Below, piece after piece: positions 1 to 11,264 of a DNA stretch of 64,000 bases. The notes under the pieces were generated by a model that saw nothing but the letters and a program-made list of their open reading frames with translations, made no database searches and was not told the DNA's origin. Each line of letters begins with the position of its first letter. Position 1 is the stretch's first letter. The position numbers and the translations under genes are program-made. Source of the DNA: Bettongia penicillata ogilbyi (taxonomy: Eukaryota > Chordata > Mammalia > Diprotodontia > Potoroidae); contig JAJHZJ010000496.1 of the NCBI GenBank assembly GCA_023548195.1, positions 6,270,702 through 6,334,701 of the forward strand, written 5' to 3'.

Positions 1-59
1 TTCATTGTCAAATTGATTTTTCTAAAGTGCAAATTTAACTGTGTCAGATACTTTCACTT

Positions 60-588
60 ATATCCCACAATTCAGTCAACTACAGTGGCTCCCTATTGCC
101 TTGGTGATCTCTGCCTTTTAAAGTGTTTCATAGCCTGGTCCCTTTCTGTCCTTCCAGTCTTCTTGTGCCTTACATTTTCACCTCTTCCTACATACAGTGT
201 GATCCAGTAACATGGGCTTACTTGTTCCTCCTTATATTAGACACTCTATCTCCTATTTGCATCTTCATTTACTTTATTTACCACGTGCCTGGAACTCGTT
301 CCCTCCTCATCTCCATCTCCTAAATTTCTTGACTTCCTTCAAGTTTTAGCTAAAACTGTACCCTCTAAAAGAAGCTTTTCTTGCTTTCTATAATGTTTGT
401 GCCTTCCTTCTAAATTGGTTATGCCCAGTTTATCTTGTATAGTCTTGTTTTTACACAGTTGTTTACCTGTTGTCTCCCCAGTTAGGAGTGTTTGGGAGAA
501 GGATCCATTTGTCTTTTGACTTTCTTTGTAACCCAGCTCTTGGCACAGTGTCTGCCACAGAGTAGGCACTTAACTACTTTTTTGTTGA
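60..588 (+). mobile_element. L2-type LINE, ORF2 end plus 3' UTR
   Basis: The stretch follows the L2 3' region in order: 'cagtggctccctattgcc' near 83, a 'cttccttcaagttttagct' segment near 334, and the terminal block 'ggcacagtgtctgccac' with 'agtaggcacttaac' near 542-575. It is a 5'-truncated fossil with no open frame of meaningful length. Orientation follows the terminal module. Confidence 0.8.
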
Positions 589-744
589 TTTGATAGAGGG
601 AAATAAATCTCCTCTTATGTTAGATGTTGGCCAGAATTTGTCAGTCTTCACCTGAAGAAAGTTGTTTGATTTCCCAAAATAGTTAGATCTGTGACATACT
701 TTCTCTATGTTATGGTAGTATCAACCATAATAACCACCTTTTTT

Positions 745-965
745 ATAATTTAGTTTACAAAGTGTTGTATATAGTTTGTTTTGTTTGAATAGCACAGCAA
801 GCCTTTGGATTAGCATATATAAATTTTATCCATTTTACAGATGAGAACATTGAAATCAAACAGGTTAAGTTACTTGCTTCTTGTCAAAATTAGAGATAAG
901 AGAAAAAATTCAAACCCAGAAATCTCTTGATTCTAGGTCTTGAATTCTTCCCACCACACCACATT
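745..965 (-). mobile_element. MIR-like SINE
   Basis: Read on + it has the inverse MIR order: 'atccattttacagatgag' (about 826), an AGGTTAAGT-type block near 860, and a 'gattctaggtcttgaattc' end near 929. It is strongly diverged. Confidence 0.65.
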
Positions 966-2345
966 AATGGTGTTATAATGGGGAGATGCCATGATAAACC
1001 TTTAGTAAATATTTAAACTTTTCCTACCCATTCTCTGGAGAATCATTCTTCATTTGTTGTCTCCTCCATTAAGCATTTACCACGAGCCTACAATCACCAC
1101 AGTAAGCAAGCATCTCCAAGAAGAAAACCTTAGTGACCCTAATGAGTGTCTAGAACACATTTTGCAGGGGTGAAATGTTGAGAAAAGGTTGGTTTTCAAC
1201 ACCATTCAAGATGGATGTTCCATTTTGTAAAGTTACTTTTAAAAACTCCCACAAAAACCAAGGGATCATGGAGACTTCTAGTTATCGAGTTTCAGTAGTA
1301 ACATTTGCACTTGTGAGCTCTTGCAGGGATCAGTTCATCTAGTTAACCTTCATCAAAATTGCTGTCCTCTACTTTATCCCATGAAGCAACTAGTGAAGGA
1401 GAAAATGTTAATTAGGAAGCTTTTAAAGATTAATTTTTTTTCCATTTGCACAAAGTAGAGTGCTTACCACTTTCCGTGCTAAATAAGGTTCTCTGCTTGG
1501 CAACGCCAGCTTTGCTGTGGTAATTGTGTGCTCACAGTAAATACTTGATGGTGGAGAAGACAAGTTCAGAAAGCAATTTTTTCCAACAGCCAACCAGAAC
1601 AGTGTGTTCTGTTCCCAATAAATTAATGGATTTAACCTTGCAGCTGGCTCGGTGTTATTATGCAAATATTCTTCTGGGATTATAAAAGCCAACTGATTCT
1701 CTACAAAGAAAGTTGTCTCTTTCTTCTTGCAGATTGCAAGTGACTAAATAATTGACACATTGTATAACCATGTTAAGTGAAGAAAAAATGAGTATTTCCA
1801 ATGCTTTTTATCTAGTTCCTTTTTGCATGCTGATATTTGCCAGGTGAAATTTATGGAGACTGAATTAGACTAATGTTACTTAGCCTCTTCTATACAAGAG
1901 ACTGGAATTCTTCTCAAAGGCAAAATGATAGGAGAAGATAGCAGGGCTATTTATTTTCCTTGTCTGTTAGTCATTATAATTTAGTGAGTCAATCCAGGCA
2001 GCCATGAATACTTCCATTAATAAAAAAAAAAACCCAGTTAGCTCATGTTTCATGTTTCTCTGCATTACATCTGCTCTGCCATCCATGATGGCAGGAGGGA
2101 TATGAGTGAACTGCTCATCCGATCCCACCAAAGCCCTACTTGGCTCTAAATTGGCCTTGAATCTGTCAAACACATTAAAATGAAATGCTCTCAATTATTG
2201 ACCAGTTATGAGGACCTCTCAAAGTGCTCTTCGGTAAAATCTGAAGCTTCATTCTTAATGAAACCTATGATTGTTTGAAAATATTTAAAGCTTTGCAAAT
2301 GTGAAGTAGTTCTTAGGAGCAGGAGAACCATCACTTCCAATGATC
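966..2345. other. Unexplained repeat-poor stretch
   Basis: No recognisable repeat and no convincing exon. Short open frames on both strands have no splice signals or family resemblance. Only small A or T runs stand out (1433-1441, 2021-2031). Confidence 0.5.
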
Positions 2346-2349
2346 TTAG

Positions 2350-2515
2350 TTTGTGGAGTATAACAAGATGGTGTAGTGGTGTAGTATGAATAAGTGATGT
2401 AGTCCACTGGATCTGGGATCGGGAGGATCGAAGTTCAAACCCTGATGGAGACACATATTGTTACCTTGAATTTCTTTATAGCTCAGAATACCCATCAGCA
2501 AAATGGAAGGAAGAG
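2350..2515 (+). mobile_element. Degraded SINE (MIR/marsupial type)
   Basis: A SINE-like head with a box-B-like 'gttcaaaccc' near 2432 and a degraded 'atcagcaaaatggaa' tail near 2494. The subfamily cannot be told. Confidence 0.4.
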
Positions 2516-2869
2516 ATGGTGACCATGATGAACTCAAAAATCCATCCCATCTTTAAATATGTGAAGCTTTAAGGAGAAGTAAAAACAGATGGGTTTTCTG
2601 TAAAGAATTCTGGCTCTTCCTGATAATGCTAGAAATTATTTCACCATTTGCTTCTCTCAACATTACAGGATTTTGATTTTATGCCATTTTTACTTTCATA
2701 TTTGTGTTGTTTTAGCCCATTTATTAACTAGCTTTTTATATATATATATCTCATCAGTCCAGCAAGCCTTTGCTTGGTTAGATGCCAGTATTTGTTGGAT
2801 AATGGGAACACAGGCAAACATTAAACAATGATCAGAGTCATTTGTTTCTCCTTAGTTATGACTATGCTC

Positions 2870-3275
2870 TTGTTGTCTCATCCAGTTAAAATGTAAGCTC
2901 TCTGGTAATAGAGGCTGTTACCTTTTTGTCTTTTAATACGCAGTGCCTAAGCAACAGTGTGGTATAGAAGAGAGAGAGCCAACCATGAAGTCAGGAAGAC
3001 TTGGGCTCAAGTCCCCTTTCTGATGTACACTGGCTACTTGGCACTGGGCAAATCTCTTAGCCTCCTAGTGTGGTCCACAGGTCTCCAAAGCTACAAGTTA
3101 TACAGAAGGTGCTGATCTGCATTGGTGAATGAGTGTCATTGCTAGGGAATCTCCAATATCAGTGAAGTCAGAGGAATAATCAGTCACTCTCTTTATTCCC
3201 ATGGGTCCAGCAGGATACTTTGCACATGATAGGTACTAGAATATTTAACTGGATTTGCTGAATTGTCCATTTCTA
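2870..3275 (+). mobile_element. L2 3' end split by a SINE
   Basis: The left piece (2870-2950) has 'aatgtaagctctctggtaa' and 'cagtgcctaagc'. The right piece (about 3195-3275) has 'cacatgataggtacta' and an A/T-rich end. Together they give one L2 terminus with a SINE at 2955-3190 between them, so the SINE is the younger insertion. Confidence 0.55.
2955..3190 (+). mobile_element. Marsupial SINE, 'gaaggtgctgatctgcat' subfamily
   Basis: A tRNA-like head with a box-B-like 'gggctcaagtcccc' near 3003. A body follows with 'gaaggtgctgatctgcat' (about 3106) and 'ccaatatcagtgaagtca' (about 3152), which recurs inverted near 17260, 39930 and 63290. Confidence 0.7.
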
Positions 3276-3439
3276 AATAGAATTGCCACAATTAATTTGA
3301 GTATCCATATGACTCATGCGCATACAAACAATTCAGATTTAGTTAATCATAACTGTTTTTTGTTTATTTTATGATTAAAATATTTATTTAAATTCAAGAA
3401 CTAGGGTTTTATCTCTATCTAATCTATCTATATACACCT

Positions 3440-3575
3440 TTTTATATCTTGTAATAAACTGTTGGATGGCCGAAGCTTTCTTTTTTGTCTTTATATCATT
3501 AGCACCCAGTTTAGTGCCTGGCGCACAGTAGGCAATTAATAAATGCTTTTTTATTGTTTATATTATTGATTCATC
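3440..3575 (+). mobile_element. L2 3' terminus
   Basis: Terminal module 'agtgcctggcgcacagta' with 'ggcaattaataaatgc' near 3513-3546. It is a severely 5'-truncated copy. Confidence 0.75.
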
Positions 3576-3579
3576 ATTG

Positions 3580-4600
3580 TAGGAAGATGGTTTATGCCTA
3601 TGGTTAACATACCATAGATCAAATAATTGGTTTAAATTTGCAGTAAAAATTTGATATGATTTACTTAGGTGGTCAGAATGTCAGGAAGAAAGTTTAATAT
3701 GAATATTTCAGAGATAAATAGAACATTTTGGGTTTTACATTATGTTTTCTTCACCAACTTCACCTCCCCAAACAGCACATTTTTAAACAAAATACACAAA
3801 TTGTGAATTACATGATAATAACACTATTGACATTTTTAAAGTAATAAGACTGAATTCCAACATAAATGATTTAATGTTGTCAGTCACTGGGACTCAAAGC
3901 CAGACCTTGCTATCTTCACAGGTAGTTTTTGTGAACTGTTGCTGATTCTGGTGGTGAGACTGTCTTCAACAGCACAACCCACCCCCCTGCTGTACTCCTC
4001 TGCTAGTTACCCTAGAGGAGGAGCAGTTTGTTACTGCTGACCTTGCCAGAGCAGACCCGATTCATTGGTCTCTGCCAGCTGAGTAGGATTCAGACACAAT
4101 GTCATCCAACCCCTCCTAACTGCTCCCAGCAGGTAAGAGAGTGAGTAAGGTGCTAGACTACTGCCCCTTGCCCAGAAATAGCACACCTTAGAGAATATGA
4201 TCTTTATTTTTTTAACTCCTACCCGCTTTTAAACCTATGGCTGACAGTTTCCCAGCACTGTTTTCTCTCTCAATGTTTTTAATCAATTGCTGGCCACATA
4301 AGGGGGAAAAAATCCCTAAATCTCACTTCTTGTCCTCTCAGCTCCATCTTTGTCAATCCTACCTCACTCATACACCACTCTCACTATTCCCACCCTTTCA
4401 CTGTGCTCTCTGGAATTCTTGTTCCATGGTGAATAACTCTCCATTCTCTACCTGTTTCTCTTATGTTCTTTCCATTGATTAGCATTCATTAATACATTGA
4501 TTGTATCCTTCCTCAGTGACACTGTATTCCTGGGCATCCTATCTTCCACTTTATGTACATTCAAACACATCTCAGCACCCTAATCCTGGAAGAGGAGTTA
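3580..4600. other. Mostly unexplained; possible L2 ORF2 remnant at 4230-4500
   Basis: 3580-4225 shows nothing recognisable. 4230-4500 is pyrimidine-rich and resembles the linker of L2 ORF2 in composition only, so the family call is weak. No gene is seen. Confidence 0.3.
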
Positions 4601-5385
4601 GAATATTGCTTGCTTCACATTGCCACCCTCCCATCTGCATTTACAACTTAACAACCTCTCTTCCTTTGAAATGAACAGTATCAAAATTTTCTATACATTC
4701 AAAATGATAGTTTCTGTTAAAAATTGGTCCTCTAGGTCATTCTGTCACCTTTTAAAGTTTATTTTTAAATTAATTTCTTTTTGCAATGAACACAATTTCA
4801 TTTTCTTTCTCTACCTGAAATTCTTTATTGGGGAGAAAGGGAAAAGAAAGCAAAAGAAAGCTCTTGTAACAAATTTGTAAAGTCAAACAAAACAAGCTCC
4901 AGAATTGACTGTCCAAAAACTACATTCTATTCTGCATTCTGAGTCCATCATTAGGTTGGTAGCATCTTTTATCCTCTGGAATCATGGTTGGTTATTGCAT
5001 TGCTGAGAGTTTTTATGATTTCACAGTGATTTATAGCATCATTGTTATTGCATAAATTGTTCCCCTGCTTCTGTTCACTTAATCTGGCATCAGTTCATAG
5101 AAGTATTCCCAACTTTTTCAGTCTATTTCTTATAGCACCATTACTTTCATATCCTGTCATTTGTTCAGCCATTCCCCACTTGATGGGCACCTGCTTAGTT
5201 TCTAGTTGTTGATGGCTGCAAAATGAGCTACTATAAATATCTTATACATATGGGTCATGTTCCTGTGTTTTTGACCTCTATAGACCTAGTAGTGGTGAAC
5301 TTGGGTCTAAGAATTTGCACATGTCAAGGAACAATTCTGAATTGCTTTCCAGAATGGTTGTACCAATTCTCAAATATACCAACAT
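4600..5385 (+). mobile_element. Marsupial L1 3' UTR
   Basis: Contains the L1 3' UTR modules in order: 'ctcttgtaacaaattt' (4861), 'cagccattccccacttgatg' (5166), a 'gaccto/tagtagtgg'-type segment near 5274-5295, and 'gctttccagaatggttg' (5344). Homologous pieces lie at 33780, 41865 and 53640 on + and at 60300 on -. No ORF2 is left. Confidence 0.7.
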
Positions 5386-5422
5386 TATAATGATGATGAT
5401 GATGATAATGAATTTGGTGATG

Positions 5423-5435
5423 ATAACTGACAACA
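5423..5435 (+). repeat. Target-site duplication, left copy
   Basis: The 13 bases 'ataactgacaaca' directly precede the first base of HAL1 copy 1 and are repeated exactly at 8313-8325, right after its A-rich tail. Confidence 0.9.
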
Positions 5436-6214
5436 GGGGTGGAGCCAAGATGGCAGAGTAGAAAGATGGACCGTAGAAGCTCCCTCACATAACCCATAAA
5501 ATACATGAAAAAAATGACTCCAAACCAATTCTAGAGCAGCAGAAGCCACAGAACGCCAGAGTGAAAGAGATTCCCAGTCCAAGACAGCCTGGAAGGCCAA
5601 CAGGAAAGGTCTATCACACAAGGCATGGAGTGCAGCCCAGCATGGGCTCCACGGTGTGGCAGGCACAGGACCCACAACAGGCTTCAGGGAGCCACCTGCA
5701 GCAGCAGTTCCCAGATTGCTCAACCCACAAATGCCACAGACAGCTTCAAATGTCAGTGAGAAGATTCCTTCACCCAGGAGAAGGTACTTTGGTCTGGACC
5801 ACTGGCAGTAGCCACTGCAGAGGCAGAGTCCATTTTTGGAACCCTTATCATAAAGCCCCTAGGGGAACTAAGCTGCTTATCTGAATCTCAGTCCTGAGCT
5901 CAGCCCTGGAAGTCCTCCACCTAAAGTCCCTGGGGGAACTGAGCAGCCATCTGAATCTCAGCCCTAAGCACAGCTTTGGGGTAAGTAAGAGAACTGATGT
6001 GGTGGAGCTGGAGGCAGTTGTGGAGGGGGAATTCTACTGTCACATTCTGGGCAGAAAAAGTTTTTGATTGCTCCTAGACCAGTGTACAGGCCAGGAGAGG
6101 AGAAAACTCTTCTTCCTTGATTGTACCACCTTGGAGAAACTGAGAACTTACAGGTCCTGAGAATATACCCTTCTCTTGACAAAGGACTTAAAAGTCAAGT
6201 AACTTGCTGGGAAA

Positions 6215-7295
6215 AGGCCCATAAAGGGGAAAGAAAATAAGACTATAGAAGGTTACTTTCTTGGTGAACAGGTATTTTCTTCCATCCTTTCAGATGAGGA
6301 AGAACAATGCATACCAACAAAGGACAAGACTTCTGCATCCAAAACCTCCAAAATAAATATGCAGTGGTCTCAGGCCATGGAAGAGCTCAAAAATGGTTTT
6401 GAAAATCAAACAAGAGAGGTGGAAGAAAAATTGGGAAGAGAGATGAAAGCGATGAAAGGAAATCATGAAAAGTAAGTCAACAGCTTGCTGAAGGAGACCC
6501 AAAAGAAATGCTGAAGAAAATAACACCTTTAAAAATGGGCTAACTCAATTGAAAAAAGAAGTCCAAAAAGCCAATGAGGAGAATAATGCTTTAAAAAGCA
6601 GAATTAGCCAAATGGAAAAGGAGGTTCAAAAGTTCACTGAAGAAAATAGTTCTTTCAAAATTAGAATGGAGCAGATGGAACCCAATGGCTTTATGAGAAA
6701 CCAAGAAATTACAAAACAAAACCAAAAGAATGAAAAAAATAGAAGATAATGTGAAATCTTTCATTGGGAAAGCAACTGACCAGGAAAATAGATCCAGGAG
6801 AGACAATTTAAAAATTATGGAAAGCCATGATCAAAAAAATAGCCTAGACATCATCTTTCATGAAATTATCAAGGAAAACTTCCCTGATATTCTAGAACCA
6901 GAGGGCAAAATAAATATTGAAAGAATCCACTGATCACCTCCTGAAAGAGATCTGAAAAGAGAAACTTCTAGGAATATTGTGCCCACATTTCAGAGTTCCC
7001 AGGTCAAGGAAAAATATGCAAGCAGGCTAGAAAGAAGCAATTCAAGTGTTGTGGAAATATAATCCGGATGACATAAAAGCTAGCAGGTTCTACATTAAGG
7101 GATCAAAGGGTTTGGAATATGATATTCCAGAAGTCAAAGGAACTAGAATTAAAACCAAGAATCACCTACCTAGCAATTCTGAGAATAATACTTCAGGGGA
7201 GAAAATGGTCATTCAATGAAATAGAGGACTTTCAAGTATTCTTGATGAAAAGACCAGAACTGATTAGAAAATCTGACTTTCAAACACAAGAATAA
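6215..7295 (+). pseudogene. HAL1 ORF1 relic, copy 1
   Basis: ORF1p is the L1 RNA-binding, nucleic-acid-chaperone protein. Visible parts are an N-terminal leader, a heptad-rich coiled coil (about 6377-6740), an RNA-recognition-like domain ('NRSRRDNLKIM', about 6790) and a C-terminal domain ending at TAA 7293-7295. Lesions: the start corresponding to ATG in copy 2 reads AGG (6215); TAA 6473-6475; one extra base in the A-rich run 6501-6508 leading to TGA 6512-6514; an extra A near 6735 leading to TAA 6747-6749; a 9-base deletion after 'aaaattatgg' relative to copy 2; TGA 6931-6933; another frameshift near 7010 and TAA 7074-7076. It cannot encode a functional protein. Confidence 0.85.
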
Positions 7296-7427
7296 AGAAA
7301 AGCATGAAAAGGTAAACAGGAAAGAGAAATCATAAGGGACTTTCTAAAGTTGAACTGTTTATATTCCTACATAGAAAAATAATATTTGTAACTCGAGACT
7401 TTTTCCAGTATTTGGGTAGTTGGTGGG

Positions 7428-7431
<4 letters not shown>

Positions 7432-7463
<32 letters not shown>
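7432..7463. repeat. (CA)n microsatellite in HAL1 3' UTR
   Basis: A dinucleotide run just after 'ggtgggattacac'. Copy 2 has one at the homologous place (about 20890), so the seed was probably already in the source element. Confidence 0.9.
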
Positions 7464-7465
<2 letters not shown>

Positions 7466-7714
7466 AATAGAGAGCACAGGGTGAGTTGAATAAGAAGGGA
7501 TGATATCTAAAAAGTAAAATTAAGGAATGAGAAAGGAATATATTAGGAAGAGAAATGGAGAAAAGAATGGGCCAAATTATCTCTCATAAAAGAGGCAAGA
7601 AAAAGCTTTCTCAATGGAGGAGAAAAGGGAGGAGGTAAAATAGAAAAAGTGAATCTTACTCTCATCACATTTAGCTTAAGGAGGTAATAACATGTTCACT
7701 CAGTTTGGTTTTTT

Positions 7715-8245
7715 GGTTTGAAAATCTATCTCACACCACAAGAAAGCAAGGGAGAAGGGGACAAGTGGGGTAAGTGGGGTGATAGAAGGGAGGGCAAATG
7801 GAAGGAGGGAGTAATTAGAAGTAAACACTTTTGTGGAGGGACAAGTTCACAAAAAAAGAATAGAATAAATGGGGGGCAGACTAGGATGGAGGGAAAGATA
7901 GTCTTACACAACATGACTATTATGGAAGTCTTTTGCAAAACTACACATATATGGCCTATATTGAATTGCCTGCCTTCTCACTGGGAATGGGTGGGGAGAA
8001 AGGAAGGGAGAGAAGTTGGAAGTCAAAGTATTGGGAATGAATATTGAGAATTGATTTTGCATGTTACTGTGAAATAAGAAATACAGGCAATGGGGTATGG
8101 AAATCTATCTTGCCCTACGAGAAAAGAAAGAAGATGAGGATAAGGGAAGTGAGGGGTGTGATAGAAGAGAGGGCATATTGAGAGAAGGGATAGTCAGAAT
8201 GCAAGATGCTATAGGTTTGGGGGGAGGGGAGAAGTGGGGAGAAAA
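7715..8245 (+). repeat. Duplicated purine-rich units in HAL1 3' UTR, copy 1
   Basis: Unit A starts at 'gaaaatctatct' (about 7720), unit B at 'ggaaatctatct' (about 8099). Each goes on with an AGAAA-type stretch, a G-rich segment, then 'gatagaagggagggca' (A) or 'gatagaagagagggca' (B) and a TAATTAGAA/TAGTCAGAA-type segment. Unit spacing is about 379 bases. The G-rich strand is the sense strand. Confidence 0.75.
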
Positions 8246-8312
8246 ATCTGGCACTCAAAATTTTGTGGAAATGAATATTGAAAACTAAATAAACAAGCAT
8301 TAAAATAAAAAA

Positions 8313-8565
8313 ATAACTGACAACAAAAAAATACCTAATATTTCCATGATACTTTGTGATTTGAAAAAGACTTTACAAATATAAACTAACTTTATGCTCC
8401 TAAAAAATTCCAGAAAATAGGTGATGTTATTTCCATTTTACAAGTGAAGAAACTGAAGCAAGTGGAGGCCAAGTGACTTACCCAGGATCACAGCTAATAG
8501 GGGTCTGAGGTTAGATTTGAATTTAGACCTTCTGGATTCTAAGTCCAGTGCTCCATCCCCTATAA
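8313..8565 (-). mobile_element. Marsupial SINE (right part; tail split off by HAL1)
   Basis: 8313-8325 is the right copy of the 13-base HAL1 duplication. The rest has the inverse SINE order: 'actttacaaatataaact', 'tccattttacaagtgaag', 'aagtgacttacccaggatca', then a 'ccagtgctccatcccct' end near 8547. The GAT-rich tail of the same SINE lies left of HAL1 at 5393-5435, so HAL1 landed in the SINE tail. Confidence 0.75.
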
Positions 8566-8759
8566 TTGTCATTTGCTTTTTTGTTGGCTTTGTCAATCTG
8601 ACAGATTTAAGGTTGGACCTCATACTTGTCTTAGTTCTCATTTCCCTAATTATCAGTAGATCAGAATTTTTTTCCCTAAATTTGGCAATTGATTGCTTGG
8701 TTCTTCTTCCTTAGAAACGTTTCCATCCATATCCTTTGACCATGTAGCAATTGGAGAAT

Positions 8760-8900
8760 GTTTTTTTTTTTTACTTCTTATACATTTGACTCCATTTCAT
8801 ATGACCTCACCATATGGAAATAAACCCTTTATGAGCAAATCATGCTGCAAAGTTTTGGGGGGGGGGGGTTGTTTTGTTTTGTTTTGTGTTCTTCTAGTTA
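8760..8900. repeat. Homopolymer and TTTTG-rich tracts
   Basis: A T run at about 8761-8772, a G run near 8857-8868 and a 'ttgttttgttttgttttgtg' segment after it. No gene seen. Confidence 0.8.
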
Positions 8901-8929
8901 CCTTTTCTTCCTCAAGAAGTTCAACTCTC

Positions 8930-9400
8930 GGATGAGGACCACCCTCTCATCCTCACCTCTTCATGTTGATGTATCCTCAAACTCTTTAACCTTCCCATTC
9001 TTTCTTTTCCCTCAGTCCCATGACCTACTCCTTCAGTCCATCTCAGTAACATATATGGATGGTCACCAATTGGTTCTCACCATTATCCACAAACTTTCCA
9101 GTTCCACAATGTAAAATTCTACATTCCTCTATCTGACCATAACTTCTTACTATTCCATCTTTCCTTATGTCTCTGCCCTCTTAAATCCCACTCTCTGCCT
9201 TTATTTATACCTCCAACCTTTGTATTTCTCGGTATGCTTAACCTTCACCCAATTTATTTAATGTTCCTCTTTAATCTCATTAGACACTTCAGTTCAGCCC
9301 TGTCCTCTACTCTCCAGCCCCTTTCCTCTTTGTCCTATCTATACTCATCTTTGCTAAACCTCAGTCCTGTATAAAACTTCCACCATCTGCCTCTTACATG
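8930..9400 (+). mobile_element. Possible L2 ORF2 remnant
   Basis: Pyrimidine-rich DNA with 'atctgaccataacttct' near 9131, reminiscent of the end of the L2 endonuclease domain and the linker after it. All frames are broken. The call rests on resemblance only. Confidence 0.3.
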
Positions 9401-9859
9401 CCTAGTCATCTGTTGCCAAATTGAGCTACAAATCAACCCATGTTGATTGGTGCAATATAATTTCATAATGTAATGGAAGGTTCTAATTCTTTGACAATGC
9501 ATAGTCTACTTTTCCTGGTGCCTATTTATATAGATGCTTTTGTACTTTGCTCCTGAGCATATGTATTAGAGATCCTTGAGAGGAGAGAGTATGTTCAAAT
9601 GTTAAGCAGTGGCTCTAAGACATTTTTTACAATACCAAGTTCACCAAGCAGAGATGATAGATCAATTGCAAAGACTCTAAGCCTTTCTTCCATCTTGAAG
9701 GCTTGCAGTATGTCTTTCCTCAGATGCCGCAAGGAAGCAGAGCCATGTCCTTTTGGATATGTACTCATTTCAAGTTCAGCATCCAATTAAAAGGTATTGT
9801 TTACATAAATAGACAGGAAACAGTTATTGAATACTTGGATATATTCTGAGGTAAAGGGC

Positions 9860-10361
9860 ACACAGAGCCACTTTAGTTCAAGCCTTTTTTACCTTCTCTA
9901 GATTATTGCATTAGCACCTTAATTGGTCTTTCTGCCTGAAGTGTTTTTTCCTCTCCAGTCCACACACTAAAGCCTGAGTACTTTTCCTTAAAGATAGATC
10001 CAACCGTGGTATATCACTCCCTTATTCAGTAAACTCTAGTGCCTTCTTATTGTCTCTAGATTCAATAAAATCCTGCTTAGTCTTTAAATCCCTGTGCGAC
10101 CTGCCTCCAAGTACAAGATTCCCTATTCCACATCTGATATTTGGCCGAACTGAACTTCTTTTGTCATCCTAGGCAGGACCCCTTCTGTCTCTTTCTCTGT
10201 GCCTTTGCCCTGTCTGGCCCCATGCCTGTAATGTACACCCTCCTTGGCCTCAAAGAATCTCTCTTCTTTTCAGACAGTTTGAGAACCACCTTTTACAGTA
10301 ATCTTTTTCTCAATATCTCCAAATGCTAGTGCCTTCATTCTCAAACTACCCTATATGTAAC

Positions 10362-10421
<60 letters not shown>

Positions 10422-10575
10422 GTGTGTGTGTGTGTGTATTTCCATATATTCCTTATCTCTTCTATTGGAATCGAATTTCTCATGACCAGGGCTTGTTTTA
10501 TTCATTCTATTTATAGCCTCAGTGCCTAACATACAGTAAATGATGAATAAATGCTTATTGATTGATGGATCAATT
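9860..10575 (+). mobile_element. L2-type LINE, RT end plus 3' UTR
   Basis: 'ctagattattgcattagc' (9899), 'tggtctttctgcctgaag' (9924) and 'cagtaaactctagtgcc' (10027) mark the reverse-transcriptase C-terminus. The end has 'cagtgcctaacatacagta' (10520) and 'aataaatgcttattgattga' (10545). A TA/TG microsatellite sits inside it. Confidence 0.8.
10366..10439. repeat. (TA)n(TG)n microsatellite
   Basis: A long TA run changes to TG near 10420 inside the L2 3' UTR. On the other strand it gives an open frame rich in YIYIYI, which is not a gene. Confidence 0.95.
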
Positions 10576-11135
10576 AAGGGATAAATTGAAAACATCATTT
10601 TATATGTGAAAATAAATCTTTTTTCCTTCATCAAACCAAACCCCCAAATACTGAAGTAAACAGTCCATATCTTTAAGCCTGAATCATGGATTCTGAGTGT
10701 CCCAGTCTGAGACAGCTGACATCTGCTTGACTCATCTCATCTTATTCCCTGTGCCAAGATCAAGGCAGCTCCTTGCTCCCTCCTAAACAGCTCTAGATTA
10801 AGATTGGGGTGGGGGGCAGGTTGTCTTCACTTTCACTCATAACAGTTGTCAAAAAGAGTTCTTAATTTCAATTGAGATACCATATTTTTTACAAGTTGAG
10901 CATTGAATTTAATCAGTACCCTAGGAGAGAGAGAGAGCCCCATTATTACATTTTGTTGTTTGGCTTCCTTATTTGAAATTCATTTTGGAAATTCAAGTTT
11001 CATTTAGAACCTCAGTTTAAGCAAATCCTCAGCTATGTTAAATATTGCTTTCCTGAGATGTTAAATTGGATACTTAACCATATGGCTCTGAAGAGAATGA
11101 CTTCTATGAATCACATGTGATATAAGACAATAATA
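10576..11135. other. Unexplained stretch
   Basis: No repeat or exon recognised. There is a G-rich patch at 10807-10822 and GA repeats at 10925-10940. Confidence 0.4.
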
Positions 11136-11137
11136 TT

Positions 11138-11262
11138 GGACAATAATCAATAAACACTTATTAAGCACCTATTATGATTCAGGTACTGTACCAAGCCCTA
11201 TGCATTCAAAAAGAGGCAAAAGACAGTCCCTGCCCTCAAGGAACTTATAATCTAATGGTCAT
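11138..11262 (-). mobile_element. L2 3' end
   Basis: Inverse of the L2 terminus: 'ataaacacttattaagcacc', 'aggtactgtaccaagccct', 'agtccctgccctcaagga' and 'acttataatctaatgg'. Confidence 0.8.
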
Positions 11263-11264
11263 GT

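Larger units (their letters stand above)
5436..8312 (+). mobile_element. HAL1-type half-LINE-1, copy 1 (full length)
   Basis: It starts with the L1-like 'ggggtggagccaagatggca'. A GC-richer leader (about 5436-6210) is followed by an ORF1-derived region (6215-7295) and a purine-rich 3' UTR with a CA repeat. It ends in an A-rich tail. No ORF2 (endonuclease/reverse transcriptase) lies between ORF1 and the tail, which sets HAL1 apart from L1. Flanking 13-base duplications show it is a complete target-primed insertion, so mobilisation in trans by an L1 is inferred. It matches copy 2 (18976-21738) along its whole length. Exact HAL1 subfamily not determined. Confidence 0.85.

Noticed and set aside
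10323..10634. Open frames of repeated Tyr/Ile
   Set aside because: Products of the TA/TG microsatellite. The same applies to 25223-25474, 29596-29850, 53034-53418 and 63406-63714.
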